DNA of 64,000 nt from Paenibacillus aceti (GCF_003614185.1 NZ_KZ987724.1:602679-666678), one strand, 5' to 3'. Shown: positions 53,644 to 63,254, numbered from the stretch's first letter. Notes: generated from the sequence alone by a model not told the origin. Made by a program: numbers and translations.

Positions 53644-55407
53644 TCAACCTCCAAGTAGCTGCTCCAAATTTCCGTCCTGTTCCTGGTCTGTATTTTCCAG
53701 ATTCAGCGTCGATTTGATCGTATTCAGGGAGTTGCCGATCGAGTCTACCCCTTTGGCGATGTCCTCGTCATTATCCGATTCCAGTAGGAGCCGGTAGATG
53801 CTCTTCTCCAGTGACCCGCTCTTCTCGAAGCGTTCCAAAATAACGTCCAACTGACCGATGACCGACTCGAACAGATTTATTTTCTCATGCAGCAATTTCA
53901 CGATATGTTCCTCGATGGTGCCCTTGGTTGAAAGATTATATATATTCACGTCATTCTGCTGACCGAGCCGGTGTACCCGCCCGATCCGCTGCTCGACTCG
54001 CATCGGATTCCACGGCAGATCAAAATTGATCATATTGTGGCAGAATTGCAGATTGATTCCTTCCCCACCGGCTTCAGTGGCGATCATGACCTGCGCTTTG
54101 CCGCGGAATAGATCCATCATCCAATCCTTCTTGCCGCGGTTCATTCCTCCCCGGTAAGGAACGGAGATCAGATTGCGGTCGCTGAAATATTTTAATAAAT
54201 ATTCCTGGGTGGCCCGATATTCGGTGAATACGATCACCTTCTCATTCATTTCGCGGATGAGCTGCAGTGTCTTCTCCGCCTTGCTATTCGCCTGAATCGT
54301 CTTGATAATGCCGACCAGGTCCCAGATATCGTCGCGCAGAGGAGAATCCGGGGCCAGCTTCTTGGCCAGATTCACCAGTGTGACGAAGACGGCGTCACGG
54401 CTGCTGCATACCTCCCTCTGCAGGGTGACGAGTGAGAACATGCTGCCCAGATCGCCCCCAGCCGCCCGGTACTGGTTCTTGATGAAGGAAGTTACACCAT
54501 TGTACAGATTCTTCTCCTCCGGGGAGAGCTCGACATGCACATTGCGTACGATTCTCTTCTTGAAATTAAGCTGACCATCGCCGCGGCGGTTGCGAATCAG
54601 CACCTTCGACAGCTCGCCCTTCAGCGCTTGCTCATTCTTGGCAATCCGCTTGTCGACGACAAAGTTAGCTGCGAAGTCATTCTGTCCTCCCAGTTGACCC
54701 GGCTTGAGCAGGGTAATCAGATTAAATAACTCGCTTAGATCATTCTGGATCGGGGTTGCGGTTAGCAGCAGACAATATTTTTTGCGTAATTGCAGCATGA
54801 ACTGGTAGTTCGTCGATTTCTTATTCTTTAATTTATGGGCTTCATCGACGATGACCATGTCATATTCATAATTGGTCAGGATCGTCTTATGGGGGTCACG
54901 CTTGGCGGTATCCATGGAAGCAACGACGATATCGTTATGCCAGGAATGCTCCTTCTTCTGTGCAACGGCAGGGATACCGAACTTCTGGTTTAATTCTCTC
55001 ACCCATTGCAGAACCAGCGAGGCGGGAACGAGAATCAGAGCTCTCTTGACCAGCCCGCGGATAATATATTCTTTCAGGATCAGTCCGGCTTCGATCGTCT
55101 TGCCGAGGCCCACTTCATCGGCCAATATAGCCCGGCCGCGCATCTCGAACATCACCTTCTGCGCCGTATCGATCTGATGCGGAAGCGGGGTGAATTGATT
55201 GAGGTGACCCAGGCATAGCATCTCTTCAAAACTGGTAACGAGCAGGGAAGCTTCGGCCTCTATGGCCATATTAAATAATCTCCAATCATCCCATGGGCCG
55301 CCTTTATTTAATCTCGTATCGAGATCTTCATACCAGCTCCGGTCGAATTCAATCGGAACACCGGATATGTTATGTGTAACGTCCGGTTTTGGGGGATGAG
55401 AGTTCAT
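53644..55407 (-). CDS. yqhH: YqhH, SNF2-family DEAD/DEAH helicase-like ATPase
   Basis: 587 residues from the ATG at 55407, behind AAGGGAGG; an open stretch up to 55521 lacks a ribosome site. SNF2 motifs: Walker A DEVGLGKT (97-104), DEAH (188-191), LLTATPIQNDLSELFNL (motif III), and in the C-terminal helicase lobe FTEYRATQEYLLKYF, IATEAGGEGINLQFC and EQRIGRVHRLGQ (motif VI). It is the RapA/HepA-like short form. Its partner yqhG follows directly. Biological role unproven. Confidence 0.92.
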   Translation of the reverse strand: MNSHPPKPDVTHNISGVPIEFDRSWYEDLDTRLNKGGPWDDWRLFNMAIEAEASLLVTSFEEMLCLGHLNQFTPLPHQIDTAQKVMFEMRGRAILADEVGLGKTIEAGLILKEYIIRGLVKRALILVPASLVLQWVRELNQKFGIPAVAQKKEHSWHNDIVVASMDTAKRDPHKTILTNYEYDMVIVDEAHKLKNKKSTNYQFMLQLRKKYCLLLTATPIQNDLSELFNLITLLKPGQLGGQNDFAANFVVDKRIAKNEQALKGELSKVLIRNRRGDGQLNFKKRIVRNVHVELSPEEKNLYNGVTSFIKNQYRAAGGDLGSMFSLVTLQREVCSSRDAVFVTLVNLAKKLAPDSPLRDDIWDLVGIIKTIQANSKAEKTLQLIREMNEKVIVFTEYRATQEYLLKYFSDRNLISVPYRGGMNRGKKDWMMDLFRGKAQVMIATEAGGEGINLQFCHNMINFDLPWNPMRVEQRIGRVHRLGQQNDVNIYNLSTKGTIEEHIVKLLHEKINLFESVIGQLDVILERFEKSGSLEKSIYRLLLESDNDEDIAKGVDSIGNSLNTIKSTLNLENTDQEQDGNLEQLLGG

Positions 55408-55579
55408 GATGACGTACCTCCCTTTGTGAATGACGCTTTCATCGTCTAGTTGTTGTAGGTAGTATGGACGAAAAACAAAAAGGATATAACTTGGGCCGAA
55501 ATAGATAGGTATTTGAAGCAATCCGAAGTATGGAGGATAAGGATTCGCTTTAATAGCCCAAATTTAAAAAAACTCCGAT

Positions 55580-55607
55580 GTGACAACCATATGTAGTGTA
55601 GTATAAT
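55580..55607 (+). promoter_or_regulatory. Promoter of nrdJ
   Basis: -35 GTGACA at 55580-55585, 16-bp spacer, perfect -10 TATAAT at 55602-55607. The predicted transcript starts near 55614, leaving a leader of about 410 nt. Confidence 0.65.
55584..55599 (+). promoter_or_regulatory. NrdR box 1 (nrdJ promoter)
   Basis: Core CCATATGTAG (55587-55596) followed by TGT. It matches the NrdR core at eight of ten positions and lies between -35 and -10, as in nrdIEF. Confidence 0.55.
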
Positions 55608-55616
55608 GTAATGAGC

Positions 55617-55632
55617 ACACAACATATTGAGA
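55617..55632 (+). promoter_or_regulatory. NrdR box 2 (nrdJ promoter)
   Basis: ACA followed by the core CAACATATTG (55620-55629), a nine-of-ten match to the NrdR core. Its centre is 33 bp from box 1, just after the expected start of transcription. Confidence 0.65.
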
Positions 55633-56026
55633 TTTGTACATATAATTGTAACAATTCCAGTTGTGTATTTTCATTCATTTTCATAACAGGAACAGCTATT
55701 TCTATGGTTCAATCTCGTAATCGCTACTTGATTTAAGAGCTCGGCAGAGCAGGAGTCCAGGGTTAGGAACAGCATCCGGGGAAGCTAATGAGGGCATCTA
55801 CATACCACGGAATGAATATTCCTGATCTGATCCTGTAAATCAGAAATATTCTTTGTCTGTCGGTAGCTCGGTTAAGTGCCATTACTATATTGAGCTTGTT
55901 TTTTTGTGTTTTTGTTGAAATTAGCTAACACTATATCAGTCGTTATTATTCAGGATTCGGTGGGAATCGGTAAGAAATCGGCTGAGGGTAGTTACAACAG
56001 TTCTAATAATTAGGAGGGTGTTTTCT
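55633..56026 (+). other. Long untranslated leader of nrdJ
   Basis: About 400 bp between promoter and coding start with no supported reading frame. The stretch 55735-55830 is richer in G and C and could fold. I looked for the B12-box and GCCACTG-type core of a cobalamin riboswitch and did not find them in the right order. Confidence 0.4.
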
Positions 56027-58687
56027 TTGAAAACAAAGCAAAAACAGCGCCTGGAAGGGCTTAGCGAGAAAATCTTCTTGGATCGGTACGCTTGGAAGAA
56101 TCCGGATCCCAGTGATGCCAAGGTGGGGGATGTTGTTCTCGTCCTGACCAAGGATGATCCGAAATTTCCTACGAAGGAAGTTGGCGAAGTGGTCGCTCGC
56201 GACGGCCAAATGGTTACCGTCAAGACACGCAGCGGCGAGCTGGTGCAGTCTGATGTTGAGAAGCTGACGCTGAATATCGAGAAGACACCTGAAGAGATGT
56301 GGGACCGTCTGGCTGATGCGATGGCCTCGGTGGAAGAGACACCGGAGAAGCAAGCAGAGTGGTCGCAGAAGTTCCGCGGTATATTGGAGGATTGGAAGCT
56401 CGTACCGGGTGGTCGGATCGCTGCTGGTGCGGGAGCGAGCGATGAATTGACACTGTTCAATTGTTATGTTATCCCTTCTCCGAAGGACAGCCGCGGCGGT
56501 ATTATGGAGACCTTGAGTGAAATGACTGAAATCATGGCTCGCGGCGGCGGTGTCGGAATCAATCTGAGCTCGCTTCGTCCACGCCGGGCTGTAGTCAAAG
56601 GCGTTAACGGGTCATCGAGCGGTGCGGTATCCTGGGGCGGATTGTTCAGCTATACGACAGGATTGATCGAGCAGGGCGGCAGTCGTCGCGGTGCGTTGAT
56701 GTTGATGATGAATGACTGGCATCCGGATGTGCTTGATTTCATTACCGTCAAGCAAACGATGGGACAAGTCACTAACGCGAACCTGTCAGTATGTGTCAGC
56801 AATGCGTTCATGAAGGCTGTCAAAGAGGATCTGGATTGGGAGCTGGTCTTCCCGGATACGACGGATGAAGACTATACCGAAGTATGGGATGGCGATCTTG
56901 ATAAATGGAAGGCGGCCGGGCGTAAGGTCGTGCATTTCCGCACGGTGAAGGCGCGTGAAATCTGGCATACGATTATTGAATCCGCCTGGAAATCGGCCGA
57001 GCCAGGCGTCGTATTCATGGAATACTACAATCAAATGTCTAATAGCTGGTACTTCAACCCGATCATCTGTACGAACCCATGTGGTGAGCAAGGCTTGCCT
57101 GGCTGGGGCGTATGTAATCTGTCGGCCATCAATCTATCCCGCTTCTATGATGAAGAGCAGCATGATGTCAATTGGGAGGATCTGGCGGTTACAACGCGCT
57201 ATTCCGTGCGTTTTCTCGATAATGTCATCACCAAGACACCTTATCATTTTGAGGAAAATGAGGAGAATCAGAAGAAGGAACGCCGCGTAGGTCTGGGAAC
57301 GATGGGGCTTGCCGAGCTGATGATCAAGCTTAATATCCGCTATGGCAGTCCGGAATCGCTGGAATTCCTCGATAAATTATATGGATTCATTGCCAAGGAA
57401 GCTTATTTGGCCTCGGCTGAAATTGCGGCCGAGAAGGGGGCCTTTCCTGCCTTCGATGCAGACAAGTATCTGCAGAGCGGCTTCATGAAGGTGATGACTA
57501 AGGTATATCCGGAGGTTGGCGAAGCGATACGTGAGCAAGGAATTCGTAACGTAACTCTGATCACCCAGGCTCCGACGGGCAGTACGGGTACGATGGTAGG
57601 GACATCTACAGGGATTGAGCCCTACTTCGCCTTCAAATATTATCGTCAGAGCCGGCTCGGCTTCGACGAACAGTTCGTTCCGATCGCTCAAGACTGGATG
57701 GATGCGCATCCGGGTGAAGAGCTGCCGGATTATTATGTCACCGCGATGAGCCTGTCTGCGGAGGATCATATCCGTGTCCAAGCGGCTATTCAGCGCTGGG
57801 TAGACAGCTCGATCTCCAAGACGGCGAACTGCCCGTCCGATTTCACAGTGGAGGATACGAAGCGGTTGTACGAGCTTGCCTTCGATCTCGGCTGTAAAGG
57901 AGTTACGATCTATCGTGATGGTAGCCGTGATGTTCAAGTATTGCAGACGGAGAAGAAGGAAGACAAGGAAGCGAAAGAAGCGAAAGAGGCTAAGGATGCT
58001 AAGGCCTCGGCGGCAAGTGAAGCTGCATCGACAGAGGAACCGGCTGATAACGCTAATCAGAGTGGGAATACCAGCATCACAGCCAGCCAGAAGCCAGTTG
58101 AAGATAAACAGTATAAGAAACGTCCGCAAGTGCTGCACGGCGCTACGTATAAGATCAACACACCGTTTGGCATGGCCTATATTACGATCAATGATCTGAA
58201 CGGAATTCCGAGTGAAATCTTCCTGAACGTCGGCAAGGCCGGATCTGACGTATTCGCCATGGCGGAAGCTTTAGGCCGCGTCTGCTCTTTATTCCTGCGT
58301 TACGGGGATCATGGTCACAAGGTCGAGCTGCTGATCAAGCATCTGAAGGGCATCGGCGGCTCCGGCGCGATCGGCTTCGGTCCGAACCGCGTCGAATCGA
58401 TCGCTGACGCCGTCGCCAAAGCGCTGGAAATCCATGTGCAGAGCGATCATTTCGGCGGCGATCATGATCCGGCTCCGGTTGCGGCCACGGTAGATCATCA
58501 CCAAGAGGAGCATGCCGCTCATGATCATGAGCATGGGCATGATCACGACCATGATCACGGGATCGACTTGTGCTATAGCGCCCCGGCCGCATCCCGCGAC
58601 CTATGCCCATCCTGCGGCTCCGCCTCGCTGATCAATATCGAGGGCTGCAAGACCTGCAGTAATTGTGGGTATAGCAAGTGTGGATAA
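56027..58687 (+). CDS. nrdJ: Class II (adenosylcobalamin-dependent) ribonucleotide reductase
   Basis: 886 residues from TTG 56027, 8 bp after AGGAGGG; a GTG at 56018 lies inside that site. The catalytic barrel has TLFNCYVIPSPKDSRGGI (Cys), the ARGGGVGINLSSLRPR loop, NPCGEQGLPGWGVCNLSAINL (Asn-Cys-Glu site) and APTGSTGTMVGTSTGIEPYF. A charged Lys/Glu/Ala linker (~640-700) leads to the TSCPD domain. A His/Asp-rich tract (~825-850) and a zinc-ribbon end (CPSCG, CKTCSNCGYSKCG) with redox Cys follow. It works without oxygen or NrdF, complementing nrdIEF. Confidence 0.95.
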   Translation: MKTKQKQRLEGLSEKIFLDRYAWKNPDPSDAKVGDVVLVLTKDDPKFPTKEVGEVVARDGQMVTVKTRSGELVQSDVEKLTLNIEKTPEEMWDRLADAMASVEETPEKQAEWSQKFRGILEDWKLVPGGRIAAGAGASDELTLFNCYVIPSPKDSRGGIMETLSEMTEIMARGGGVGINLSSLRPRRAVVKGVNGSSSGAVSWGGLFSYTTGLIEQGGSRRGALMLMMNDWHPDVLDFITVKQTMGQVTNANLSVCVSNAFMKAVKEDLDWELVFPDTTDEDYTEVWDGDLDKWKAAGRKVVHFRTVKAREIWHTIIESAWKSAEPGVVFMEYYNQMSNSWYFNPIICTNPCGEQGLPGWGVCNLSAINLSRFYDEEQHDVNWEDLAVTTRYSVRFLDNVITKTPYHFEENEENQKKERRVGLGTMGLAELMIKLNIRYGSPESLEFLDKLYGFIAKEAYLASAEIAAEKGAFPAFDADKYLQSGFMKVMTKVYPEVGEAIREQGIRNVTLITQAPTGSTGTMVGTSTGIEPYFAFKYYRQSRLGFDEQFVPIAQDWMDAHPGEELPDYYVTAMSLSAEDHIRVQAAIQRWVDSSISKTANCPSDFTVEDTKRLYELAFDLGCKGVTIYRDGSRDVQVLQTEKKEDKEAKEAKEAKDAKASAASEAASTEEPADNANQSGNTSITASQKPVEDKQYKKRPQVLHGATYKINTPFGMAYITINDLNGIPSEIFLNVGKAGSDVFAMAEALGRVCSLFLRYGDHGHKVELLIKHLKGIGGSGAIGFGPNRVESIADAVAKALEIHVQSDHFGGDHDPAPVAATVDHHQEEHAAHDHEHGHDHDHDHGIDLCYSAPAASRDLCPSCGSASLINIEGCKTCSNCGYSKCG

Positions 58688-58746
58688 GGGAAGGTAATGA
58701 GTAATCGAAGGAACTTCTGAATTGATATTTCTGGGGTATGAAGAAG

Positions 58747-58790
58747 AACCGGTAAACAAGGCTTATAACCTTTGTCTACCGGTTTTTTAG
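58747..58790. terminator. Rho-independent terminator of nrdJ
   Basis: Stem AACCGGTAAACAAGG / CCTTTGTCTACCGGTT followed by a T run. Confidence 0.88.
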
Positions 58791-58814
58791 ATGACTAGAA
58801 GCATTATTGCTCGA

Positions 58815-59504
58815 TTAATTGCTCTGGCTTGAGTGAAGGTGCTTGTCGTTGCGAGATATCATTTGATGATAACGATAAACACTTGATTCCGACATTCCCA
58901 TGATTTCAGCAACTTCATTTATGGTGCCTTTAATTTCAAATATCCCGTATTCTTTTAGTTTGGAGATAGCGAGTCTCTTTTGTTCAGGTGATAATTGAGC
59001 ACCGGATTCTAATATATCCTTATCTATTACAGAATAAATGATATTGCGAATATTATCTGTAAGTTTTTCTACGGGTTGCTCCTGATCCGTTTTCTTTTCG
59101 ATCAGTTCTATATCTGAGCTTAGATTGACCAATTTTAATATATCCTTTACGACTTTCCTATAGACATCCGCATCAAAATTTATACATAGAAGACCTTGTA
59201 ATTGCCCCTCATGATCTTTGATAAATAAAGTGGATGAACGGAATTTTTTACCTTTTGGTCCTTCTCCAACATAATCGACAACATAATCCTGATTTAAATA
59301 TACTTTTTCGCTGATTAATTTTTTTGCATAGTTAGTTAAAGGGCTATTTAAAGATCTTCCACTTAAGTCTCCATTGACGATGTGGCCGATATAAGAGCCT
59401 CCATCAGGTTTTAAAACATGTAATACAAATTCATAATTAGCTCCCAAAATTTCCCCGAAATAATTCATTATATTTTGATAGTGTCGAAATAGTTCATTAT
59501 CCAA
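58815..59504 (-). CDS. YheO/DauR-type PAS-HTH regulator, divergent from serine catabolism genes
   Basis: 229 residues. The N-terminal YheO-like PAS domain spans ~5-115 (GANYEFVLHVLKPDGGSYIGHIVNG, LQGLLCINFD). The C-terminal HTH_22 domain (~165-220) contains LSPEQKRLAISKLKEYGIFEIKGTINEVAEIMGMSESSVYRYHQ. This is the DauR layout known from D-amino-acid catabolism control. It is divergent from the sda operon with a 513-bp gap and probably controls it. Effector unknown. Confidence 0.88.
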   Translation of the reverse strand: MDNELFRHYQNIMNYFGEILGANYEFVLHVLKPDGGSYIGHIVNGDLSGRSLNSPLTNYAKKLISEKVYLNQDYVVDYVGEGPKGKKFRSSTLFIKDHEGQLQGLLCINFDADVYRKVVKDILKLVNLSSDIELIEKKTDQEQPVEKLTDNIRNIIYSVIDKDILESGAQLSPEQKRLAISKLKEYGIFEIKGTINEVAEIMGMSESSVYRYHQMISRNDKHLHSSQSN

Positions 59505-59737
59505 CTAAGTATTCCTCCTTATAAGAATAACCAATTATACCCAATTTCCTATTTATCATGAGACTGCTCGTTAGTTCCGTGTTCATACTAAGATCAACCC
59601 TATTATAACAAGGTTTTTGGAACTTTACAGAGAGAAAAAATAAATGTATTGTCACATAATGTTATAATAATAAATTTTAGTGAAAATAATTTCTTATTAT
59701 TTATTTACACCAAGATCATTCATGTGGTATTCTGTAG

Positions 59738-59765
59738 TTACAGTAATAAAAAATAATTACTGTAA
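59738..59765. promoter_or_regulatory. Inverted repeat, candidate operator upstream of the sda operon
   Basis: Perfect 10-bp arms TTACAGTAAT and ATTACTGTAA with an 8-bp A/T spacer, in the middle of the 513-bp gap between the divergent regulator and sdaAB. The rest of 59505-60017 is AT-rich without other clear features beyond the small reading frame at 59891. Confidence 0.55.
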
Positions 59766-59890
59766 TAAATTATTCTAAAATATTCTATTTTATTCAAAGA
59801 AGGATCAGATTCAAATGATCGTTGATTTGATGGCATTGATTGCAAAGTTAACTTATACAAGTGTTCAAATTAGTACTAAGAAAAGGGGTG

Positions 59891-59977
59891 ATGATTGTTA
59901 CTGTCACTTTTGAAAACCTTTACATGGCAGGTGATAGTATTCCTTTAGTTGGAATGACGCCGGAAAATGGAATTTAG
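59891..59977 (+). CDS. Possible 28-codon leader reading frame before sdaAB
   Basis: ATG 59891 behind AAAAGGGGTG begins MIVTVTFENLYMAGD and stops at TAG 59975-59977, 40 bp before sdaAB. Two serines and several Thr/Val codons are present, but no attenuator stem is obvious. It may be a leader peptide, a decayed gene fragment or chance. Confidence 0.3.
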   Translation: MIVTVTFENLYMAGDSIPLVGMTPENGI

Positions 59978-60017
59978 TAATCATTGTTTATCTGGCAACT
60001 AGGAGGAGGAATGTTAT

Positions 60018-60716
60018 ATGAACATGAACGTAGTGCCTATTAAGGAAAAAAAGGTTATTAATTATAAAAGTTGCTTTGATGTGATTGGACCGGTTATGAT
60101 CGGCCCCTCCAGTTCACATACTGCAGGTGCCTTAGCAATTGGAACAGTCGCCAATAAATTATTTCAAGGTCTTCCCCAAAAAATCGTGATTAGGTATTAT
60201 GAGTCATTTGCTGAAACCCATAAAGGACACGGAACTGATTTTGCCATTATTGCCGGTATATTAGGATTTTCTACCGATGATAGTAGAGTGCCTGGTGCTA
60301 TTGAGATCGCGAAATCTAAAGGAATTGATATTACCTTTTTAGAAGAAGCAGGTGATAGTCCTGCGGGTCATCCGAATACTGCAGATATTTATCTGGAGGA
60401 TGGAAATCGGAGTATTAGAACAATGGGTACTTCCGTCGGTGGCGGATTAATTGAAATCAAGCATGTAGAAATTGACGGTTTTAGTTTAAAGCTTCAAGGC
60501 CCCTTGCCAGTGATTATAGCGATTTCCGAGAGAGATGACCTTGAATTTATATTACGCAGGATCCTTAAACAATATAATGTGGAAATTAACAATTTTAATA
60601 GCATAGAAAAGTCTGGGAAATATTTATATCAATTTGATTTAGATTCGCAATTATCTAGTGATGTTCAGAAGGAATTGCGGAATTCCAGCGGTACAGCTAA
60701 TATCATAATTCTTTGA
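60018..60716 (+). CDS. sdaAB: L-serine dehydratase, iron-sulfur-dependent, beta subunit
   Basis: 232 residues. Deaminates L-serine to pyruvate and ammonia together with the alpha subunit. Signature blocks are FDVIGPVMIGPSSSHTAGALAIG (~13-35), RYYESFAETHKGHGTDFAI and GHPNTADIYL. The C-terminal ~75 residues have an ACT-like beta-alpha pattern (LPVIIAISERDDLEFILRRIL), usually a serine sensor. Ribosome site AGGAGGAGG. Next gene follows after 18 bp. Confidence 0.94.
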   Translation: MNMNVVPIKEKKVINYKSCFDVIGPVMIGPSSSHTAGALAIGTVANKLFQGLPQKIVIRYYESFAETHKGHGTDFAIIAGILGFSTDDSRVPGAIEIAKSKGIDITFLEEAGDSPAGHPNTADIYLEDGNRSIRTMGTSVGGGLIEIKHVEIDGFSLKLQGPLPVIIAISERDDLEFILRRILKQYNVEINNFNSIEKSGKYLYQFDLDSQLSSDVQKELRNSSGTANIIIL

Positions 60717-60734
60717 TTAGATGAGGGGTGAAAC

Positions 60735-61610
60735 ATGATGTACATGACTATAAAGGAAATAATCGATGCGGCTAATCAAAGACAAAAGCCAATTTATGAA
60801 TTAGCAATAGAGCAGGAAATCGAGCAAACTAAAGCTTCTTATGAAGAAGTTTGGAGCAAGATGGAAAAAAACCTGATCACGATGGAAAATGCCGCAAAGA
60901 AAAGTACTGAGGGCGACGGAGTATTTTCTCCGACCGGTTTATCCGGAGGGGATGCCGTTAAAATAAAACAATATCGCGAAAGTGGAAAAACCCTTTCTGG
61001 AGATTTGATGATGTTCGGGGTCCAAAACGCTATCGGAGTTAATGAAGTAAATGCATCAATGGGAGTAATTTGTGCAACTCCAACAGCAGGCGCAAGTGGG
61101 ACGATCCCGGGAGTACTGTTTACTATTGAGGATAGTTTACAGCTAAGCCATGAAGACAAGATCCATTTTCTATTTACTTCAGCTTTATTTGGAATGGTAG
61201 TCGCCAATAATGCTTGTATTTCCGGAGCCTTCGGAGGATGTCAAGCTGAAGTAGGCAGTGCCTCAGCCATGGCTGCAGCTGCAGCGGTAGAAGCCGCTGG
61301 AGGAACACCTCAGCAATCTTCTGAAGCTTTCTCAACGGCACTACAAAATTTACTAGGTTTAGTTTGTGATCCGGTTGCAGGTTTGGTAGAAATCCCTTGT
61401 ATCAAGAGAAATGCTATTGGAACGGCTAATGCCTTAGTGGCTGCGGATATTGCATTAGCGGGCGTAACCAACATCATCAATGCTGATGAAGTAATTGAAG
61501 CGATGTTCAAAGTAGGGAGACAGATGCCTCGCGAATTAAGAGAGACAGGTTTAGGCGGAATTGCAGGCACACCTACAGGAATTGCCATTAAAAACAAAAT
61601 TTTCGAATAA
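60735..61610 (+). CDS. sdaAA: L-serine dehydratase, iron-sulfur-dependent, alpha subunit
   Basis: 291 residues. The [4Fe-4S] ligands are likely Cys169 (GAFGGCQAEVG), Cys211 (LVCDPVAG) and Cys222 (EIPCIKRN). Other family blocks are ATPTAGASGTIPGVL (substrate loop) and GTANALVAADIALAG. The tail ETGLGGIAGTPTG is conserved. Translation from ATG 60735 (AGGGGTG site); an in-frame ATG at 60738 and 60744 are alternatives. Oxygen-sensitive like its relatives. Confidence 0.94.
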   Translation: MMYMTIKEIIDAANQRQKPIYELAIEQEIEQTKASYEEVWSKMEKNLITMENAAKKSTEGDGVFSPTGLSGGDAVKIKQYRESGKTLSGDLMMFGVQNAIGVNEVNASMGVICATPTAGASGTIPGVLFTIEDSLQLSHEDKIHFLFTSALFGMVVANNACISGAFGGCQAEVGSASAMAAAAAVEAAGGTPQQSSEAFSTALQNLLGLVCDPVAGLVEIPCIKRNAIGTANALVAADIALAGVTNIINADEVIEAMFKVGRQMPRELRETGLGGIAGTPTGIAIKNKIFE

Positions 61611-61785
61611 AAGAGCACTAGAAAACAAGGTGATAATATATTATTAATAAAATAAAAAATTATAATAATCGGATTGAATTACAAGAGTGGTGGGCATGAC
61701 AAATATGCCTTGTGAAAAAAATAACAATTCCAGAATTTTGTAAACGCAAACAGATTAACAGCTGCATACAAGGAGGAATTATTAC

Positions 61786-63108
61786 ATGAATGTAAACACA
61801 GCGGAAAGACTTAAGTTTACAGCTGAAAATACAGCAGAAACTGATGAAAAATATTTAGACCCGAAGAAATGGAATAAACAAGATACTACCTGGGCATTGA
61901 GCCTTTTTGGAACAGCGATTGGAGCAGGCGTACTCTTTTTACCTATTAATGCGGGAGCAGGAGGTTTGCTATCATTACTGTTGATTACAATTCTTGCACT
62001 TCCCGTCATGTACTACTCGCATAGGGCGCTTGCTAAAATGATATATGCTTCCAATTCTGCTGATGAAGGGATTACAGGTACGATCAGAGAGTATTTCGGT
62101 TCTAAGGCAAGTGTAATTTTTAACATCGTTTTTTTCTGCTCTATATATATTATCGTGCTGATGTATTCGGTTGCCCTAACAAATACTGCAAGTAGTTTTA
62201 TCGTGAATCAGTTGCATATGAATGAGCCGCCAAGAGCCATTTTATCGCTTGTATTAGTACTCGGTCTCATCGCTATACTGAATTTTGGTCAGGACATTAC
62301 TGTAAAGGTAATGAGCATGCTGGTATATCCTTTCATAGCTTCACTGCTCTTTATCGCAATATCTTTAATTCCACAGTGGAATACGTCGATGCTTAGTTTC
62401 TCAAGTGCTTCTACAGCTTCAACAGGATTAGGAGGATATCTCAGCATGATATGGTTGATTTTGCCGATCATCGTATTCTCATTTAATCATTCTCCTATGA
62501 TCTCGTCATTTGTGATTAAACAGAAACAAACTTACGGACTACAAGCTGTTGACGCCAAATGTGCACAAATACAAAAAGTTTGTTATATCATGACATTCGT
62601 CGTAGTGATGTTCTTTGTTTGGAGCAGTGTCTTGAGTTTGACTCCAAATGATATTGTTATGGCTAAAGAACAGAATTTATCGATTCTTTCATACCTGGCC
62701 AATCGACTTAATTCACCTTTAATCGCTGTTGCCGCTCCTATTATTGCTTTTGTGGCGATAACAAAGTCCTTTCTGGGTCATTATATAGGAGCATATGAAG
62801 TGATGCGTGATATGATCATCTCGGCCGGTAAAGCGCGCGGAAAAAACCTGAAAGAGAAAACAGTTAAGAGAGCGATCCTTGTTTTTGTAGTATTAACATG
62901 CTGGTATGCCGCTTATGCCAATCCAAGCATTCTTGAAATTATAGATACGCTCAGCGGTCCACTAGTTGCTGCTATCTTATGTGTTCTGCCAATGTATGCG
63001 ATCCGTAAAGTTCCTGCACTAGCTAAATACAAAGGAAAACTTAGCAATGTATTCGTCATTATTGTAGGTGTTCTAACTGTCCTGGCAAGCTTGAAATCAT
63101 TATTCTAG
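61786..63108 (+). CDS. Serine/threonine-type amino-acid permease (HAAAP family, SdaC-like)
   Basis: 440 residues with about eleven membrane helices after a 40-residue polar N-terminus. TWALSLFGTAIGAGVLFLPINAGAGG is the classic first-helix motif of HAAAP transporters, and FSFNHSPMISSF lies mid-protein. SdaC and DlsT of enteric bacteria have the same layout and import serine with protons. Position after sdaAB-sdaAA makes serine (L or D) the expected substrate. Strong AAGGAGG site; 175-bp gap from sdaAA. Confidence 0.9.
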   Translation: MNVNTAERLKFTAENTAETDEKYLDPKKWNKQDTTWALSLFGTAIGAGVLFLPINAGAGGLLSLLLITILALPVMYYSHRALAKMIYASNSADEGITGTIREYFGSKASVIFNIVFFCSIYIIVLMYSVALTNTASSFIVNQLHMNEPPRAILSLVLVLGLIAILNFGQDITVKVMSMLVYPFIASLLFIAISLIPQWNTSMLSFSSASTASTGLGGYLSMIWLILPIIVFSFNHSPMISSFVIKQKQTYGLQAVDAKCAQIQKVCYIMTFVVVMFFVWSSVLSLTPNDIVMAKEQNLSILSYLANRLNSPLIAVAAPIIAFVAITKSFLGHYIGAYEVMRDMIISAGKARGKNLKEKTVKRAILVFVVLTCWYAAYANPSILEIIDTLSGPLVAAILCVLPMYAIRKVPALAKYKGKLSNVFVIIVGVLTVLASLKSLF

Positions 63109-63254
63109 TTTAAAGCATTATCTCTAATTAAATAATTTAATCTAGATCTATTGAGCTTGATCAGGTGACTTGTCATTGGCATCTGAAAAAGCTCTCTTTT
63201 TATTCAATTAGGGCTTCAAGCAAGAGTTATCCATAGAAGGGAGGAAGAACAATT

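Noticed and set aside
53472-53975. Possible cobalamin or other riboswitch or small gene between yqhG and yqhH
   Set aside because: Only 6 bp separate the two genes; the region is coding.
55735-55830. Cobalamin riboswitch upstream of nrdJ
   Set aside because: Some GGGGAA- and CAGGAG-like pieces are present, but the B12 box and the conserved core are not in the right order, so no call was made.
57377-58138. 253-codon open frame antisense to nrdJ
   Set aside because: Shadow of the nrdJ reading frame with no family signature.
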